This document shows positions 55,856 to 60,000 of a DNA stretch of 60,000 bases, piece by piece (within the stretch, counting starts at the first letter, position 1; every line of letters begins with the position of its first letter). The stretch spans positions 67,024,001 to 67,084,000 of the forward strand of contig CM060733.1 of assembly GCA_030704615.1 (NCBI GenBank), in the 5' to 3' direction. The stretch is from Takakia lepidozioides. Lineage: Eukaryota > Streptophyta > Takakiopsida > Takakiales > Takakiaceae. Below the pieces are notes generated by a model. The model saw only the letters and a list, made by a program, of their open reading frames with translations, did not search any database and was not told the origin of the DNA. The position numbers and the translations under genes were made by a program.

Positions 55856-56800
55856 TCACATGTAGTAGTGCTTGCACCGGACACCGTTCACCAGATTGGG
55901 GAACTTCATTCCCCTTAGTGTCTCTAGTTGTAATGAGCCGTTGTCAAAGACTGTCTTGACGAGATAAGGGCCCATCCAGTATGAGTCGAACTTGGTTTTG
56001 AACTCCTCGTTCCGACTGTCGAATAATAGTACAAGATCTCCTGGATCGAAGATTCTATTTTTGTGCTTAGCATCGAAGCGAGCCTTCCTTCGTCGTTGCG
56101 CTGCCTCGATGTGCTGAGCTGCTGCTTGCCGGAGTTCATCCAGTCCTTCCAACATCTCGAGTCGTTCCTTTAATGACTCAGATGTCGCCAACCGTTCGGT
56201 AATGGCCAATCGTAGAGATGGGATTTCTGTCTCGATTGGCATGATGGACTCTACCCCATAAACCAATGAAAAGAGGGTATGTTGAGTAGTTACCTTATGG
56301 GTCATGCGAAATGCCCACGAGGCCGAAATTACTTGGTGTCCCAATCCCTCTTGTGCTCCCTGATTGTCTTGGAGAGAATGTTGCACAGGGTTTGGTTGGC
56401 ACGCTCCACCTGCCCACTTGTTTGTGGATGATAAGGGGTCGTCTTTCGATGTTTGATGGAGAATGTCACCACCTCTGTCACTCACTATCTCTTTTGGGCA
56501 TCTGAATCGGGAAATGATATATTAACTTGTGCGTTGGCCCTCTTAACCGCTTTGGCTTCTGCCCACTTGGTCAGATACTCAGTGGCTACAATGATGTAGC
56601 GATTTTGTCGACTCGATGCAAGGTGCACTTCCCCTACATAGTCAATCCCCCACTTCTCAAATGGAGCAAGGGGGAGAGTGGGAACTAACGACATTCCGAG
56701 CCTGTTATCCCGCTTGGCGAACCTCTGACAAGAGTCGCATTTTTGCACCTGCATGTGTGCATCTTTGAACATGGAGGGCCAATAGTATCCTGCCCACATG
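55856..56800 (-). pseudogene. Ty3-type integrase fragment
   Basis: The minus strand begins in the integrase zinc-binding region (YYWPSMFKDAHMQVQKCDSC, C-x2-C), then the core start (LAPFEKWGIDYVGEVHLA, first catalytic Asp; IIVATEYLTKWAEAKAV). After a frame change it reads VSDRGGD (second Asp region) and, in another frame, SGQVERANQTLCNILSK (catalytic Glu). The C-terminal part is intact: MTPHKVT-type segment, FSLVYGVESIMPIE, KARFDAKHKNRIFDPGD and YWMGPYLVKTVFDNGSL (GPY/F module). Frames are broken at about 56,490 and 56,390-56,340, so it is dead. RT and LTR are not attached. Confidence 0.85.
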
Positions 56801-56839
56801 ACAATTCAACCTAGGGAAAAAACCTTAGTGGTAAGCATG

Positions 56840-57260
56840 TGTGTGCAGGGGCTTGGGATTAAGGTGTCATCAACGCCATTTTAATTCCCAGCAAGTTTTC
56901 AAAAAATAATAAATAATTCCAATTTTTTTTGTTTTTTTTGTTTTTTTTTTGGCCCCCCAATGTGCCAGATTAAGGTGTCATCAACGACATCTTAATTCCC
57001 AGTACGAGTTGGCACATGACAATTCATGGAAAAACCAAAAAACCCCAAAAAAATTCACCCAAAAAATTTCAACCTAAAAAAATCTGATGGCGAACAGCCT
57101 TCGCGGTAAGGCGGTGTGTGTGCAGGTGCTGGGGATTAAGGTGTCGTCAACGACATCTTAATTCCCAGTACGAGTTGGCACATGACAATTCATGGAAAAA
57201 CCAAAAACCCCAAAAAAATTCACCCAAAAATTTTCAACCCAAAATAATCTGATGGCAAAA
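56840..57260 (+). repeat. tandem repeats with a 28-bp hairpin (ATTAAGGTGTC..GACATCTTAAT)
   Basis: The near-palindrome ATTAAGGTGTCGTCAACGAC with ATCTTAAT following occurs at about 56,850, 56,972 and 57,137. The last two are in 160-bp direct repeats that also share 'acgagttggcacatgacaat' and 'aaattcacccaaaaa'. The middle has A/T-rich filler (poly-T and poly-G runs). No gene is recognised. Confidence 0.65.
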
Positions 57261-57499
57261 CAAGCCTTGGCGTTTATTTATAAAGCACGAGTTCACCTCT
57301 CTGGCTTCTTTAGATTTGGGTGTGAGCCTCTCTCTCAACCTTGGATACCTGGAAAAATGACCAGTAACCCCTCCTCAATCAACAAAACAATGTGGACTCA
57401 TTGTTGGCAATATACACTACACTTTCACAATTGATTTGAGCGACCATTTTTCGTGGCGAGGAGGCACCCATTGCACCTTATCCAATACAGGCTGCCGGG

Positions 57500-58860
57500 C
57501 ACAATCGTAGAAGGGACCGGGGCCAAATTTCAGGTGATGCGGAGGATGTTGACACTCCGGGATCGAGTTGGGCGCACCAAAGGTTACTGTAGATATGCTT
57601 GTGAGGATTACGGAATAGAGTGAGTGCCTAGGAGCACTGGGGTAGCAGTACCCTCTTTTCGCACTTGAGCAGGCAGCCCAGTTGGTGGGAATTTGTGGCT
57701 TGCCTGTGTAGGTTCCATGTCACAGACTGGAAACAGGTTCAAGGAAGTTTTCTGCCGAACTTCATGGCCCTGTGCACATGTTCATTTAAAAGTACTGGCA
57801 TCCTATAATTTCTAGTAGTACAGGAAAGTAGGTTGTTTCGGGATTTGTCTATTTTTTAAAATGTGCGAAGCTTTGGTGGTTATAGCGTGGTGCGAGAGGC
57901 CATGGCTACTCAGTTGCTCGTTGGTGTTGTCGCGGAGCAGTTCAAGGGCAGAAATGAGGTTCTCTGGATGGGTTGGTCAAACCCTCCCTGGTGGTGACTC
58001 TCACTGGTGGTTTTGCAAGAGGTCCAAGAGGCGAAGTCAGTAAGAGTTCTTCTGCACTTGTGGAGACATCAAAAGACTATGCAAGTCAGGACGACGGAAA
58101 GAGGCACTGCACGTTTCTTACCAACATGGTATCCAGCCAGACTCCAAGATCTAAATACATCTTCTTGGCCGTGCAGGGAGATTGGTCAAGGCAGAAGAAT
58201 TTATTAATGAAATGCTAGTTGAACTAGGTGCATTGGTGTGGGGGGCCGTGCTCATCTCTTGGCACTGGGCTGGGTGGACACACATGTAGCTCATTGCCAG
58301 TCACAGTGGAGGAAACAATTAGAATTTAGTGTGAGAGAAACGGAAAGGAAGTAACTTAAAAATGAGGGAGAGATAGAAAAAGAAGGGATCCGTGACCAGA
58401 TGTCTTGGCATGAGGGGTGCAGTCAGATCACATCCGGAGGCAGGTACAAGCCAAAGTTGTGTTCATCCAAGGCGAGACCACAATTCTCTACTCAGAGTAG
58501 TGTGAGTTGCATACTGATCTATCATATCATTTTGACCCTCTTAATTATTAACTATGATGGCCCAGAGGCCCCATACATCAGTTTGGAACGTTTCGAGTGG
58601 TGCAGCTGTTATCTTGCACTCTTACTTTTCGGGGTGCTATACAGACTGCTGCTGGCCAGATTCCCAAAGAGCTTGCACCTTATCTATGGACAACAGGTGG
58701 TGATGAGGTGGCCATTGTTGGGATTGCAGTTGGAGTGCTGGTGAGCAAGCTGGATGCTGGTTTGAAGGAGATGAATGCAATGCAACTCGATGAAAAGAAG
58801 TGCTTTCACCAGGAACATTTTCACCTTCAATCATTGCGGGTATCCTAATCTCTTGGTCGT
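57500..58860 (+). other. possible exon relics of an unidentified protein
   Basis: Short frames look protein-like: GAKFQVMRRMLTLRDRVGRT (about 57,512-57,572), VREAMATQLLVGVVAEQFKG (about 57,890-57,950) and GQIPKELAPYLWTTGGDEVA with IVGIAVGVLVSKLDAGLKE (about 58,655-58,765). I do not recognise them and could not order splice sites with confidence. Confidence 0.3.
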
Positions 58861-58929
58861 CAGAGGTCCAGCTGCTAAAAAACAGCTCCATTCTGGCCAA
58901 GGAGAAGCTCGATTCATTGAAAAGGATCC

Positions 58930-59640
58930 ATGAGCAAGAGGTAAGAGGTGCATGGCGACATCGTTAGAGCTGGAATCGTACCAGATGTGATCCTGAACAA
59001 TACCCTGGTGGACATGTATGCCAAATGTGGGAGCGTCGAGCATGCAAAGGGAGTGTTCGACAATATGGCGGAATGAGATGTGGTGTCGTGGAGTGCGATG
59101 CTCACAGGGTATGCACAGCAGGGGCCCGGGAGGAGGCTTTGGAGACGTATGAGCAAATGATGGGGGAAGGGGTGAAGCCCGACCACATCAGGTTTGTGCG
59201 TTTGCAGTGTGTGTGCAAGACTGGCAGCCCTGGAAAAGGGCAGAGGGTTTATGGTTGCATCGCCAAAGCTGGAATTCTACCAGATGTGGTTCTGAATAAT
59301 ACCCTCGTGGACATATATGCCAAATGTGGGTGCATCGAGGATGTGGAGGGAGTGTTCGACCATATGGCCAAACGAGTCTGGTAGGCTTGGACGTGCCAGA
59401 CAACTGGATGAGCAGTGGACCTGATTAATAAAATGCCATCAATCCAGATGTTGTGGTGTGGAAGGCCTTGCTTGGTGCCTGCAGAATCCATGGCAATGTA
59501 GAGATGGCTGAATGTGCGGCAACATCTATCCTCCCATTGGATGAACAGGATGCTGCGACTTATGTGTTGCTATCAAATATCTATGTTGCAGCTGCCAGGT
59601 GGGATCCATCTGAGCAGCAGAACGTTCTCTTTGCATTTTC
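58930..59640 (+). pseudogene. PLS-class PPR pseudogene, second copy
   Basis: Motifs match the minus-strand pseudogene at 30.1-31.3 kb: NNTLVDMYAKCGSVEHAKGV, LETYEQMMGEGVKPDHI, GILPDVVLNNTLVDIYAKCG, VWKALLGACRIHGNVEMAEC and DAATYVLLSNIYVAAARW. Frame changes occur at least near 58,970, 59,080, 59,385 and 59,450, and a TGA replaces the codon after DNMAE (59,075). The targeting peptide, the full repeat tract and any DYW domain are absent. Confidence 0.85.
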
Positions 59641-60000
59641 CCAGTGCCTAACAACAAGATGTATGTCCCATCACATTTCACATGAGCTTGTTCTTCCTTG
59701 TACGACAATTTGACACTTATAATAGTTTAAATAGCTACCGGGACATTAAATTAAGAATCCAAACTATTTGAAATCTACATCAATTGCCCATATAAACAAA
59801 TGGTTAGAGGGGTTTGAAAGGAGGCAGGTCGCTGCTGTATTGAGGCATTTTTATCAAGACAATCATTTTTTTTATCAAGATAATAAAGTTAAATGTTGAG
59901 AAACTAAAGGATGGCCAACAGTGAGTACCTAAGTTGGTTAGTAAACTGAGTGCCACCCAGATGATTCTGGGGCAAAACATGCTACTTGAGGGGTGTGGTA
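59641..60000. other. no recognised gene
   Basis: AT-rich flank to the window edge. Confidence 0.4.

Overview
This window looks like nuclear DNA from a land plant with a large, repeat-rich genome. Evidence is spliceosomal introns (GT..AG) in plant-type genes, PLS-class pentatricopeptide repeat (PPR) pseudogenes, an organellar-type HSP90, an E2F factor, and remnants of LTR and non-LTR retrotransposons. The PPR style and the mix of elements suggest a seed-free plant (fern or lycophyte), but the sequence alone does not settle this. No bacterial, organellar or CRISPR features were seen.

Layout. 1-3.8 kb: the 3' part of an apparently intact TMEM131-like gene, open to the left edge. 5.3-10.6 kb: element debris with two copies of a foldback repeat, shuffled LTR pieces and two unidentified coding relics. 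13.5-18.1 kb: exons of an organellar HSP90 that has lost its 3' half, then a retrotransposon gag fragment, then an E2F gene that has lost its DNA-binding 5' half. 19-23.7 kb: a dispersed repeat array split by a composite insertion that includes a Ty3 reverse transcriptase relic. 23.9-27.2 kb: exons of a short-chain dehydrogenase with an antisense LINE fragment inside. 28.5 kb: a tRNA-like SINE head. 30-31.5 kb: a PPR pseudogene beside a rearranged Ty3 RT/RNase H relic. 31.5-33.2 kb: an unidentified multi-exon gene. 33.2-36.6 kb: a Ty3 gag relic (-) and a long, stop-riddled coiled-coil protein relic (+). 37.6-42.7 kb: a C-rich (minus strand) LINE-like block with an endonuclease domain, an HPNPGP motif and a nested inverted-repeat element. 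43.4-47.7 kb: an LTR retroelement (-) with LTR, primer binding site and gag but no recognised pol, ending in a PPR fragment. 48.5 kb: an exon resembling plant ALKBH10-type demethylases. 50-57 kb: repeats and a Ty3 integrase relic. 58.9-59.6 kb: a second PPR pseudogene.

The genes do not form a pathway. Apart from TMEM131-like, and possibly the dehydrogenase and the unidentified gene at 31.5 kb, the recognisable coding sequence is relic. The most interesting material is the coiled-coil relic at 34.3-36.5 kb, the inverted-repeat element with repeated TAGTCGG/CCGACTA palindromes at 38.6-39.4 kb, the LINE-like block around it, and the foldback pair at 6.7-7.5 kb.
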